Part shown: positions 15,973-23,185 of the stretch, in pieces
How positions within the stretch are numbered: the stretch's first letter is position 1
Layout of the letters: each line of letters opens with the position of its first letter
Assembly (NCBI RefSeq): GCF_014205225.1
Contig: NZ_JACHNB010000001.1
Location: forward strand, 1,984,001 to 2,048,000
Length of the DNA stretch: 64,000 nucleotides
From: Actinoplanes octamycinicus
GTDB lineage: Bacteria > Actinomycetota > Actinomycetes > Mycobacteriales > Micromonosporaceae
Reading direction: 5' to 3'
The notes under the pieces: model-generated
What the model was told of the DNA's origin: nothing
Database searches by the model: none
The model's input: the letters and a program-made list of their open reading frames with translations, nothing else
Translations under genes and position numbers: made by a program

Positions 15973-16988
15973 TGAACTTCCTGCCCAACGACACCCTCGC
16001 CGGATTCGCCCGCGCGGCCGTCGACCTGCGCGCCCGCATGGTCGACTACCACAACAGCGCCCTGGCCCACCGATACCTGCACGCGCTGTTCGCCGACATG
16101 CCCGACGAGTACGGCGCGATGACGCCGGACGTGCTCACCACGATGCACCAGATCACCGGCACCCCGTGGAAGGTCGGCGAGCCGTACATCGTCGCCCCGG
16201 CGATGACCGCGATCATCGCGGCCGCCGCGCAGGCCCTCGACCTCACCGGTGAGGTGCTGCCCGACGACATCGCCCCGTGCGATCACGGCGTGCTGCTGTT
16301 CCCCGAGCCGCTCTACCACCGCGGACTGACCGGGAAGGTGTCGTCGCTGGGCGCGATCACCTGGACCCGCATCGCCACCAACGGTGAGGCGACCTGGGTG
16401 ATCATCGGATGGGCCGACCAGCACGACCCGCACGATCCGGCGGCAGCCCGCCGCCGCGCAGACCTGGCTCATGAGCCGGACCTTGCCCGCCAGTTCGGCC
16501 CCTACATCCTGTCGCACTACACGATGGTCCCGGTCGGCCGGCCCGTCGAACCCGCAGACCCGCCGCAGGTCGACGCCGCCGACCGCGACTGGGAACCGGC
16601 ACCGGACGGCCGGTTCTGCATCGACGAGACCACCACCCTCACCCGCGCGTGCACCACCATCGCCTACGCCTTCTGGCGCATCCAGGCCCAGCCCCTCGCC
16701 ACCGTCGCCGCCGCCCCGATGGACCGGCCCGCCCGCAAACGCGCCGCCCGCGCCGGCATCCGACACGACACCCGCGTGATCATGCTGCGCCGCACCAGCG
16801 CTCACGCCGAGCCCGCCGACGGCGACCCCAAGTGGCACTACCGGGTCCGGTTCGTGGTCCGCGGGCACTGGCGGCGGCTGACCGACACCAACGGGCACAC
16901 CTACCGGATCTGGATCAACGCCCACATCAAAGGCCCCGACGGCGCGCCGCTGCTGCACGGCGAAAAGGTCGCCGTCCTCGCCCGCTGA
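15972..16988 (+). CDS. Large cargo protein of unknown function
   Basis: A 338-residue soluble protein coupled to the previous gene by a TGATG junction. The N-terminal 120 residues are helical and may form a small-molecule or protein-binding domain. The middle (about 95-190) alternates like beta sheet ('GVLLFPEPLYHRGL', 'ITWTRIATNGEATWVIIGW'). The C-terminus (about 275-338) reads 'WHYRVRFVVRGHWRRLTD' and ends with 'GPDGAPLLHGEKVAVLAR', a pattern I have seen in uncharacterised actinophage and ICE proteins. No catalytic residues stand out. It is co-transcribed with 15562. Confidence 0.75.
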   Translation: MNFLPNDTLAGFARAAVDLRARMVDYHNSALAHRYLHALFADMPDEYGAMTPDVLTTMHQITGTPWKVGEPYIVAPAMTAIIAAAAQALDLTGEVLPDDIAPCDHGVLLFPEPLYHRGLTGKVSSLGAITWTRIATNGEATWVIIGWADQHDPHDPAAARRRADLAHEPDLARQFGPYILSHYTMVPVGRPVEPADPPQVDAADRDWEPAPDGRFCIDETTTLTRACTTIAYAFWRIQAQPLATVAAAPMDRPARKRAARAGIRHDTRVIMLRRTSAHAEPADGDPKWHYRVRFVVRGHWRRLTDTNGHTYRIWINAHIKGPDGAPLLHGEKVAVLAR

Positions 16989-17112
16989 CCAGCCCCGCGC
17001 CCTTGCGACTCGCGGCCGCGCACGCCCGTCGCAGAAACAGCGTGGCCGCGTCCCATGCCGCCACCGGCGGTTCGACCCCGAACCCGCACGACAACCGAAG
17101 GAGAAAGCAGCG

Positions 17113-17556
17113 GTGAGCACCCACAGTTACGTCGGCATCCCCGACCCCGAACAGCCCGGCCAGGTCCGGCTGCGCTACGTCCACAGCGACGGCTATCCCT
17201 CGTACATGATCCCCACGCTGCGTGCCATCTGGGCCGGGGCCGCCGAGCGTGACACCAACCGGCTGAGCACCCTGCTACTGGCCTACGACTGGGACTACCT
17301 CGACCCGGACACCACCGACGGCAGCACCTCGACGCCGCTGGCCGGTGAGCAACTGATCCCCGGCGTCGGCATGACCCTCACCGCCACCAGCATCGGCGGC
17401 CAGGGAGCGCCGTCCGACCCCGTCACCGTCCTCGCCCTGTCCGCCACCGGCGGCCTCGACGCCCAGTGGATCTACCTGCTCGACCCCGGCACCCACACCG
17501 TCACCGCGCACACCAGCGGCGGCGACGCCATCAGCACCGAACCGCTGGCATCATGA
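17113..17556 (+). CDS. Cargo protein, family of the 18911 gene
   Basis: A 147-residue protein. Its first 45 residues (THSYVGIPDPEQPGQVRLRY, then 'GYPSYMIPTLRAIW') share order and spacing with the start of the protein at 18911 ('RHYVGVLGPHGTYRALYRQW', then 'PVIEIPLLRADW'), so the two are probably distant paralogues. The rest is Thr/Gly/Ser-rich and beta-like. GTG 17113 follows GAAGGAGAAAG. It overlaps a tiny frame at its end and leads into the peptidoglycan hydrolase. No enzymatic motif is visible. Homologues exist in actinobacterial plasmids and phages as hypothetical proteins. Confidence 0.72.
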   Translation: MSTHSYVGIPDPEQPGQVRLRYVHSDGYPSYMIPTLRAIWAGAAERDTNRLSTLLLAYDWDYLDPDTTDGSTSTPLAGEQLIPGVGMTLTATSIGGQGAPSDPVTVLALSATGGLDAQWIYLLDPGTHTVTAHTSGGDAISTEPLAS

Positions 17557-17663
17557 GCCGCCACCTCCTGGCCGGCCCTCACGCGGATCGGCCACGAGGC
17601 GGCCCCCACTGCGCCGTGCACCGGACCGGGCCCGCCGGCAGCGGCGGCGGTGAGCCGTGGTGA
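17553..17663 (+). CDS. Tiny coupled reading frame
   Basis: A 36-residue frame (MSRHLLAGPHADRPRGG onward) that starts in an ATGA overlap with the previous gene and ends in a GTGA overlap with the next. Such nested junctions suggest that it bridges translation to the peptidoglycan hydrolase, either as a real mini-gene or as a translational coupler. It has no separate ribosome binding site or recognisable domain. Confidence 0.35.
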   Translation: MSRHLLAGPHADRPRGGPHCAVHRTGPAGSGGGEPW

Positions 17664-18736
17664 GCAGCCGAGCACTCGCCGCTGTCGCCGCCGCAGCCGC
17701 CGCGATCCTGCTGGCCTGCTCCGGGCTGACCCAGCTCCTCGGCGGCGCCGCAGCAGCCGGCAACTGCAGCGTCGCCGAGGAGCCGGCATCCGCCTTTGCC
17801 AGCGTCGCCACCAGGCCGAGCCGGTCCGGCCCGCTGGCGCCGATCGGGTCGTGGACCAGCGAGCAGGTCGGCAACGCCGCCATCATCGCGGCCGTCGGCG
17901 CACGCCTGAAGATCCCGGTGCGCGGGCAGGTGATCGCCGTGGCCACCGCCATGCAGGAATCCCGGCTGATCAACCTGGCCGGTGGCGATCGCGACTCGAT
18001 CGGGCTGTTCCAGCAACGGCCCAGCCAAGGGTGGGGGACACCGGCCCAGGTACACGATCCGGAGTACGCGGCGACCAGGTTCTACACCAAGCTGCAGTCG
18101 ATCACCGGCTGGCAGTCGATGCCCCTGACCAGGGCGGCCCAGGCGGTGCAGGTCAGCGCCTACCCGGATGCCTACGCGAAGTGGGAACCGCAGGCGGCGC
18201 AGCTGGTGGCCGCGCTCACCGGCGTCCACCCGGCCGGGCCGGGCTGCACGACGGTCATCGCCGCGTCCGGCTGGACCAGCCCGGCCCCCGGAGCCGAGGT
18301 CGGCAGCGGATTCCGGACCGCCGACCGGCCCGGTCACGACGGCGTCGACCTCATCGAAGCCAAGGGCCACCCCATCCACGCCGCCGCGGCCGGCACGGTC
18401 ACCCGGGTGCGGTGCAACGCCATCGACGTCCGCACCGGCGGCGACTGGGGCTGCAACCGCGACGGCGATCCCGACCTGACATCCGGCTGCGGCTGGTACG
18501 TCGACATCAATCATGCCGGCGGGATCGTGACCCGCTACTGCCACCAGCTCGTCCGCCCGTACGTCCAGGTCGGCCGGCACGTCAACGCCGGCGACCTCAT
18601 CGGACTGTCGGGAAGCAGCGGCCACTCCAGCGGACCTCACCTGCACTACGAGGTCCACCTCAACGCCGATCACGGTGCCGGGTCAGCGATCAACCCGGTC
18701 ACCTTCATGCAATCCGTCGGCGCCCCACTCGGCTGA
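17660..18736 (+). CDS. Secreted two-domain peptidoglycan hydrolase (transglycosylase-like plus M23)
   Basis: A 358-residue exported protein. A hydrophobic signal segment occupies residues 5-30. A lysozyme-like domain follows (about 60-190) with 'ATAMQESRLINLAGG' and 'SIGLFQQRPSQGWGTP'; the Glu in MQES is the likely catalytic acid. Residues about 205-355 are an M23/LytM metallopeptidase: 'HDGVDL' gives the first His and Asp ligands and 'SGPHLHYEVH' the HxH motif. It should cut both glycan strands and peptide cross-bridges. In a conjugative element this fits the VirB1-like job of opening the wall for the channel, though it lies 9.5 kb from the T4SS operon. GTG 17660 overlaps the preceding stop; GTG 17657 is equally possible. 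Confidence 0.85.
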   Translation: MSSRALAAVAAAAAAILLACSGLTQLLGGAAAAGNCSVAEEPASAFASVATRPSRSGPLAPIGSWTSEQVGNAAIIAAVGARLKIPVRGQVIAVATAMQESRLINLAGGDRDSIGLFQQRPSQGWGTPAQVHDPEYAATRFYTKLQSITGWQSMPLTRAAQAVQVSAYPDAYAKWEPQAAQLVAALTGVHPAGPGCTTVIAASGWTSPAPGAEVGSGFRTADRPGHDGVDLIEAKGHPIHAAAAGTVTRVRCNAIDVRTGGDWGCNRDGDPDLTSGCGWYVDINHAGGIVTRYCHQLVRPYVQVGRHVNAGDLIGLSGSSGHSSGPHLHYEVHLNADHGAGSAINPVTFMQSVGAPLG

Positions 18737-18910
18737 AGCGCGCACCGACGACCGGGCCACCCGGCGGGCGACCTCTGCCTGCCGCGAGTGCCTCGGATCG
18801 GGCCCGGCAACCGCCTGAACTCGCACGACCGCCTCATCACGACGCCATCGACCGAAAGACCCGACATGGGTCTCCCGGTGGCGTCTCGACCGACGAAGGA
18901 GAACACGTTC

Positions 18911-19444
18911 ATGGGAAGCCGCCACTACGTCGGGGTCCTCGGGCCCCACGGCACCTACCGAGCTCTCTACCGGCAATGGGGTAACCACCCGGTGATCGAG
19001 ATCCCGCTTCTGCGCGCCGACTGGCAGGACCACGACCGCGACATGGCCGGCCTGCTCGCCGTCTACGACCTGACGGTCGACGGACGCGCCGACTCGCCCG
19101 AGATCTACCACGGACACCTCGACGAGCCGACCGACGACATGGAAGGGCTGTATCTGATCGACCTCGACCACGCCGGCATCGGCTTCTACGTCCCGGACCG
19201 CGCAAGGAACTGGCGGTTGTACAGCCGGCATCTGCTCGACGGCAGCGACGACCTGTTCACGCTCGACGGCAGCACGATCCGCTGCACCACCTGTGCCGCC
19301 GTCGACGAGGTCAGGTTCAGCACCGCTCACACCGCGACCGGATCAGGCCTCGACGCGGTGGTCACCTGCACACACTGCGGCTGCGCCGAGACCACCACGC
19401 CCGCCTTCACCCGCCACCGAACCACCGGCCCCGGAAAGCGGTGA
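18911..19444 (+). CDS. Cargo protein with C-terminal Cys4 zinc-ribbon-like motif
   Basis: A 177-residue protein whose start resembles the 17113 protein (see there). Residues 30-115 are acidic and contain 'HGHLDEPTDDMEGLYLIDLD'. The C-terminal part has two CxxC pairs, 'CTTC' at about 122-125 and 'CTHC' at about 155-158, separated by a beta-like stretch: the spacing of a small zinc ribbon. The ATG follows GAAGGAG. Its stop overlaps the next start (GTGA). The zinc ribbon suggests nucleic-acid or protein binding, but there is no direct support. Confidence 0.72.
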   Translation: MGSRHYVGVLGPHGTYRALYRQWGNHPVIEIPLLRADWQDHDRDMAGLLAVYDLTVDGRADSPEIYHGHLDEPTDDMEGLYLIDLDHAGIGFYVPDRARNWRLYSRHLLDGSDDLFTLDGSTIRCTTCAAVDEVRFSTAHTATGSGLDAVVTCTHCGCAETTTPAFTRHRTTGPGKR

Positions 19445-19857
19445 TCACCGTGCGCCGCACTGACGACGCCTTGTACGCGCTGCGCCTGGAAGCCACCGCG
19501 GTGTTCGCCGGAGATTGGCTCAGCTACCAGCCCCCGCCCGGACGGATCCGCTACCTCGAGGGATACCGCGGCACCCTGCGCGCCCTGTGGAACGGCGGCG
19601 CCGAGTTCACCGTCGACGCCGACACAGCCCACACCATCGTCGCCGCCCTCGACGCCACGGCCGACTACGTCAGCAGCTGCTGGCGTACCGCCTGCTTCGA
19701 CAGCGACGTGCTCGTCATCCGGCTCCCCTGCTCGCTCGGCGGGGGCGTGCACCGGCAACCACCTCGAGCAGGCTGCTACCGCATCGGCTGGGGACTGGCC
19801 TGGTACCCGGTCGACCCCGCCGACTGCGACCGCGTGATCGGCAACCGCACCGACTGA
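19441..19857 (+). CDS. Small cargo protein of unknown function
   Basis: A 138-residue soluble protein translationally coupled to the 18911 gene by a GTGA overlap. It reads as a compact alpha/beta domain ('RIRYLEGYRGTLRALWNGGA', then 'DADTAHTIVAALDATADYVS') followed by a Cys-containing C-terminus with 'CYRIGWGLAWYPVDPADCDR'. No known motif is seen. The tight coupling suggests that it works with the zinc-ribbon-like partner upstream. Confidence 0.7.
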   Translation: MITVRRTDDALYALRLEATAVFAGDWLSYQPPPGRIRYLEGYRGTLRALWNGGAEFTVDADTAHTIVAALDATADYVSSCWRTACFDSDVLVIRLPCSLGGGVHRQPPRAGCYRIGWGLAWYPVDPADCDRVIGNRTD

Positions 19858-20040
19858 CCAGCCCCGGATAACCCGGCTTGCCGCCAGCTGCACGCAGGCC
19901 ACCGGCAGCTACCGGCCCCGCCGGTGCCGCGCCCCGGGCCCGAACCGGCCCAGCCCCTACGGCAGCATCCCCGATCCCACTGGTCTCGCCCGGGTCCCAC
20001 CGCCCTGCCCGGCCGGGGGCCCGGAACAACCCTCGAACCC

Positions 20041-20064
20041 CCGCGCCGGCGACCGCCGGCGCGG
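20041..20064. terminator. Perfect 10-bp GC hairpin
   Basis: CCGCGCCGGC (20041-20050) pairs perfectly with GCCGGCGCGG (20055-20064) around a 4-nt loop, 13 nt before the GAAGGAG of the next gene. Its position between cistrons suggests termination or a 5'-leader element. Confidence 0.5.
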
Positions 20065-20091
20065 GCCCAACCCACGAAGGAGAAACCACCC

Positions 20092-20379
20092 GTGAACCGA
20101 ACACCGTCACCGAACACCGCCCGACCGGCCCGGTTCGAGGCACCCCGAACCGGCGGCAACGTGCTGCTGCTCGGCCCCCGCCACCGTCCGCCGCTGTCCG
20201 ACGATCTCACCCTGCTCGTTCAGCACCACACCACCCCGGACATCCATCCGGTCGACGGCCCGGATACGGCAACCACCCCGCTGGATGACCGGCAGCGGCT
20301 GGTCACCGCCGCTGACCTGCTGTCCAGCAGCCCGGAGCCCGGCACACCGGTACCGCACGACGAAAGGTCGCAGCCATGA
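20092..20379 (+). CDS. Small cargo protein of unknown function
   Basis: A 95-residue hydrophilic protein. GTG 20092 follows GAAGGAG at 20077-20082, and the end overlaps the DUF4314-type gene by ATGA, so they form a two-gene operon. It contains 'PPLSDDLTLLVQHHTTPDIH' and 'DDRQRLVTAADLLSS', probably helical. No family is recognised. Confidence 0.6.
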   Translation: MNRTPSPNTARPARFEAPRTGGNVLLLGPRHRPPLSDDLTLLVQHHTTPDIHPVDGPDTATTPLDDRQRLVTAADLLSSSPEPGTPVPHDERSQP

Positions 20380-20876
20380 CCGCTTACCTTCCGGGCCAGC
20401 GCGTCGTGCTGATCCACACCAGCGATCCGTACACCCGGCTGCGGCCCGGCACGCACGGCACCGTCCGCCGCCACGACCAGCACACCAACACCGTCGCCAT
20501 CAGCTGGGACGACGGCTCAACCCTGGCGATGCTCCTGGACGCCGGCGACCGGATCGCTGGTGCCGACATGCCGTCCGCAGCCGAAGACGACGGCGACCAC
20601 CGGCACGGCGAACCCGGCCGGACCAGGCCGGACTCCGCATCGAGCAGGCAGGACGGGCAGGTCGCCTACGTGGCTGAACTACCCCAGTGCACCCTCCACC
20701 AACTCCGCAACGTCGCGGTTCCCGCCCGCTACGACGCGGCCCTGCGCCACGGCCGGGGGTGGGCTTACCTGTGCGAGGACTGCTTCACCACCCACGCCAT
20801 CGGCCTGGGCACCGGACGCGGGCAGCGGCTGATCGCCGGTGAACGGCCCGGCGATGCGGCACCTGCTGCCGGCTGA
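20376..20876 (+). CDS. Protein with N-terminal DUF4314 domain
   Basis: A 166-residue protein. Residues 1-65 match the DUF4314 pattern: 'GQRVVLIHTSDPYTRLRPGT', then 'GTVRRHDQHTNTVAISWDDG' and 'LAMLLDAGDRI', a small SH3-like beta barrel found in plasmid and phage proteins. A disordered acidic linker follows. The C-terminus (about 105-150) has 'CTLHQLRNVAVPARYDAALR' and 'YLCEDCFTTHAIGLG', with a CxxC. The barrel is often assumed to bind nucleic acid or protein, but the function is unknown. It is coupled to the 20092 gene by a 4-nt overlap. Confidence 0.78.
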   Translation: MTAYLPGQRVVLIHTSDPYTRLRPGTHGTVRRHDQHTNTVAISWDDGSTLAMLLDAGDRIAGADMPSAAEDDGDHRHGEPGRTRPDSASSRQDGQVAYVAELPQCTLHQLRNVAVPARYDAALRHGRGWAYLCEDCFTTHAIGLGTGRGQRLIAGERPGDAAPAAG

Positions 20877-20981
20877 CCTGCCACAGCCCCGCGCTGAGCG
20901 ACCCGCCTCCCCTCGCCGCCCTTCTCGCCCTTCCTGGTCGAAGGAGCGCGGCACACGCCGCCATAGAAGACAGGAGAAACC

Positions 20982-21599
20982 GTGAAAGGCTTCACTGCAG
21001 GACAACGCATCACCTTGCTCTTCGCCACCGACACTGTGCGTGCCGGCGCCCTGGGCACCGTCCGCGAGTTCCACCCCGAGCAGGACACCGTCATCGCCGA
21101 CTGGGACAACGGCCCTACCGCGACGCCCCACCCGAGCGCCGAACTCAGCGCGGTGACCTCCAGCTGGGTGCCTGCCGCCGGCACCGGCCTGACCTGGCCG
21201 CAAACGCTGGACGCGGTCCGGGCCGCCGCCCAGCGGGCCGCTCGCGTGGTCGCCGACCAGTGGTGCGAGCACACGCTCGGCGAGCATGCCCCCGGCGACC
21301 CCGCGATGGCGGCCCGCCACGCGCTGCACGACCTCGCCACCGAATCCCCTGACCTGGTCCTCGTCCTCTCGCAGCACCACCGCGCAGGCCACGACATGGT
21401 GGAACCGCCGACCGACACCGACCTGGTCACCCTGATGGACGGCCCCGAGCACCCGTCGCACTGGAACATCTCCGACGACAGGTGGAGCGAGGCGCTCGAC
21501 GCCTACCAGGACGCCTTCGACGCGGCAGTTCTCCGGCGTGTCGCCGAGCAGTGCCGCATCGTGGCAGGCCCGACCGGCACCCCGCCGACGCACGAGTAA
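20982..21599 (+). CDS. DUF4314-like protein with helical C-terminus
   Basis: A 205-residue protein. The first 50 residues ('GQRITLLFATDTVRAGALGT', then 'VREFHPEQDTVIADWDNG') are a divergent copy of the DUF4314-type barrel in the preceding gene, so the two are probably paralogous at that end. The remaining 150 residues are helical and rich in Ala, His and Trp with no known motif. GTG 20982 follows CAGGAGA. There is no 4-nt overlap here, so it may have its own transcript. Confidence 0.7.
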   Translation: MKGFTAGQRITLLFATDTVRAGALGTVREFHPEQDTVIADWDNGPTATPHPSAELSAVTSSWVPAAGTGLTWPQTLDAVRAAAQRAARVVADQWCEHTLGEHAPGDPAMAARHALHDLATESPDLVLVLSQHHRAGHDMVEPPTDTDLVTLMDGPEHPSHWNISDDRWSEALDAYQDAFDAAVLRRVAEQCRIVAGPTGTPPTHE

Positions 21600-21809
21600 C
21601 GGCTACGACCGAACCCCGTGTTGATCTACCGGTGTGCGGCTGCACCGCTGACCGGCCCGTTCACGCCGACACCGGTGCACCCGCATCGTTCGCCGTCACC
21701 ACGGTGACGGCTTCCCGCTGACCTGCGGCACCGATCCGTGTCGCCATCCGGCAACCGCCCGCCCCGGTCACGACGACCGGCAACGGCAGGTCGCCACCTT
21801 TTCCCCTTG

Positions 21810-21844
21810 AGGTGGCCCCTGCCGGACACGGTCAGGGGCCACCT
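21810..21844. terminator. Perfect 12-bp hairpin upstream of the MoxR gene
   Basis: AGGTGGCCCCTG (21810-21821) pairs perfectly with CAGGGGCCACCT (21833-21844) around an 11-nt loop. It sits 31 nt before the MoxR-type ATG at 21875 and more than 200 nt after the previous stop. Termination of the 20982 gene or control of the MoxR/VWA operon are both possible. Confidence 0.55.
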
Positions 21845-21874
21845 CCATGCCCACACCATGGAGGAAGAACCCCC

Positions 21875-23185
21875 ATGCACCCTCACTCCCCGTCGGTTGA
21901 CCTCGCCGACGACATCGCCGCGACAGCCGGCCCGTCCGAAGCATCCGGCAGCTGCGATGCCGCCGATCCGGCACCTGTCCCGGCCATGACCGCCCCGACC
22001 GGCCCGGTCAACGCCGTCAGCGGCCTGCCTCGCCTGCGCGCCGGCGAACTACAGGCGCAGGTCCTCGGTGTCCTCGCCTCCGACAGCGGCAAGGCGTTCG
22101 GCGTCGCACAGATCGCGCAGCAGCTGCACGGCCGGTCCACCGGCGCGATCGGGCTGGCCTGCGACAAGCTCGTCACACTCGGGCAGGCCACCCGCGACAA
22201 CGCGCAGTTCACCGTCACCGCCGCCGGCATCAGCCACCACCGAGCCCACCCGGGCCCCGCCCCCGTCCCGCCGGTCGCCGCGCCCACCCCGCGGACGCCC
22301 TCACCGGCCACCCCGACCCCGGCGGCACCGCCGGCATCCGCCGGGTCTGCCGCGACGCCGGTCCCGGCGTGCCCGGCGCCGACGAGCGGGCCGGTCCGCC
22401 GCCCGAACGGGCAGCTCTATCACCCTCGCCGGCTCGCCAAACGCACCGACGTCGACGTGCTGCGCCAGCTGCGCACCGAGGACGTGGCGGTGCTGCTGTA
22501 CGGGCCGCCCGGCACCGGCAAGACCAGCCTGATCGAGGCAGCGTTCGGCGACGACCTGTTCACGGTGCCCGGCGACGGCGACACCACCGTCGGCGACATC
22601 ATCGGCGACTACGTGCCCACCGAATCCGGCGGCTACGAATTCGTCCCCGGCCCGCTGCCGCGAGCGATGACCTCAGGCGGCGTGCTGTTCATCGACGACG
22701 CGACCCTGATCAGCCCGAAAGTCCTCGCCGTGGTCTACCCGGCGATGGACGGCCGCCGCCAGATCATCATCAAAGCCGCCGGCGGTCAGATGATCACCGC
22801 CAAGCGCGGCTTCTACATGGTCGCCGGGCACAACCCCGGCGTGCACGGCGCCGTGCTCACCGAAGCCCTCGCCTCCCGCTTCTGCGCCCAGATCAAGGTG
22901 TCCACCGACTACGACCTGGCCGCCGCCCTCGGCGTCGACGCTCACATGGTCCGCGCCGCCCGCAACCTGTCCACCCGATACGACTCCGGCGACATCGGTT
23001 GGGCGCCGCAACTACGCGAGCTGCTGGCCTTCAAAAAGCTCACCGACGTGCTCGGGGTCGAGACAGCCATCAGCAACCTCGTCGGCATCGCCCCGCCGGA
23101 GGACCGCGACGCCGTGATCAAAGCGATCAAGCAGACCTTCGGCATCGCCACACCCGCCCCGCTCGCGCTCGGCACGCAGGTGTGA
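21875..23185 (+). CDS. MoxR-type AAA+ ATPase with N-terminal winged helix
   Basis: A 436-residue protein. Residues about 55-120 form a winged-helix-like module ('LQAQVLGVLASDSGKAFGVA', then 'STGAIGLACDKLVTLGQA'). A Pro/Ala linker follows, and from about 185 a AAA+ domain: Walker A 'GPPGTGKTSL' at about 209-218, Walker B 'VLFIDDATLI' at about 269-278 and a sensor-like 'VAGHNPG' at about 312. This is the MoxR/AAA_5 chaperone style. It overlaps the VWA gene by GTGTGA; MoxR-VWA pairs typically remodel or activate a target complex using the VWA MIDAS site. The added winged helix is unusual for MoxR and suggests a DNA-linked client. Confidence 0.85.
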   Translation: MHPHSPSVDLADDIAATAGPSEASGSCDAADPAPVPAMTAPTGPVNAVSGLPRLRAGELQAQVLGVLASDSGKAFGVAQIAQQLHGRSTGAIGLACDKLVTLGQATRDNAQFTVTAAGISHHRAHPGPAPVPPVAAPTPRTPSPATPTPAAPPASAGSAATPVPACPAPTSGPVRRPNGQLYHPRRLAKRTDVDVLRQLRTEDVAVLLYGPPGTGKTSLIEAAFGDDLFTVPGDGDTTVGDIIGDYVPTESGGYEFVPGPLPRAMTSGGVLFIDDATLISPKVLAVVYPAMDGRRQIIIKAAGGQMITAKRGFYMVAGHNPGVHGAVLTEALASRFCAQIKVSTDYDLAAALGVDAHMVRAARNLSTRYDSGDIGWAPQLRELLAFKKLTDVLGVETAISNLVGIAPPEDRDAVIKAIKQTFGIATPAPLALGTQV

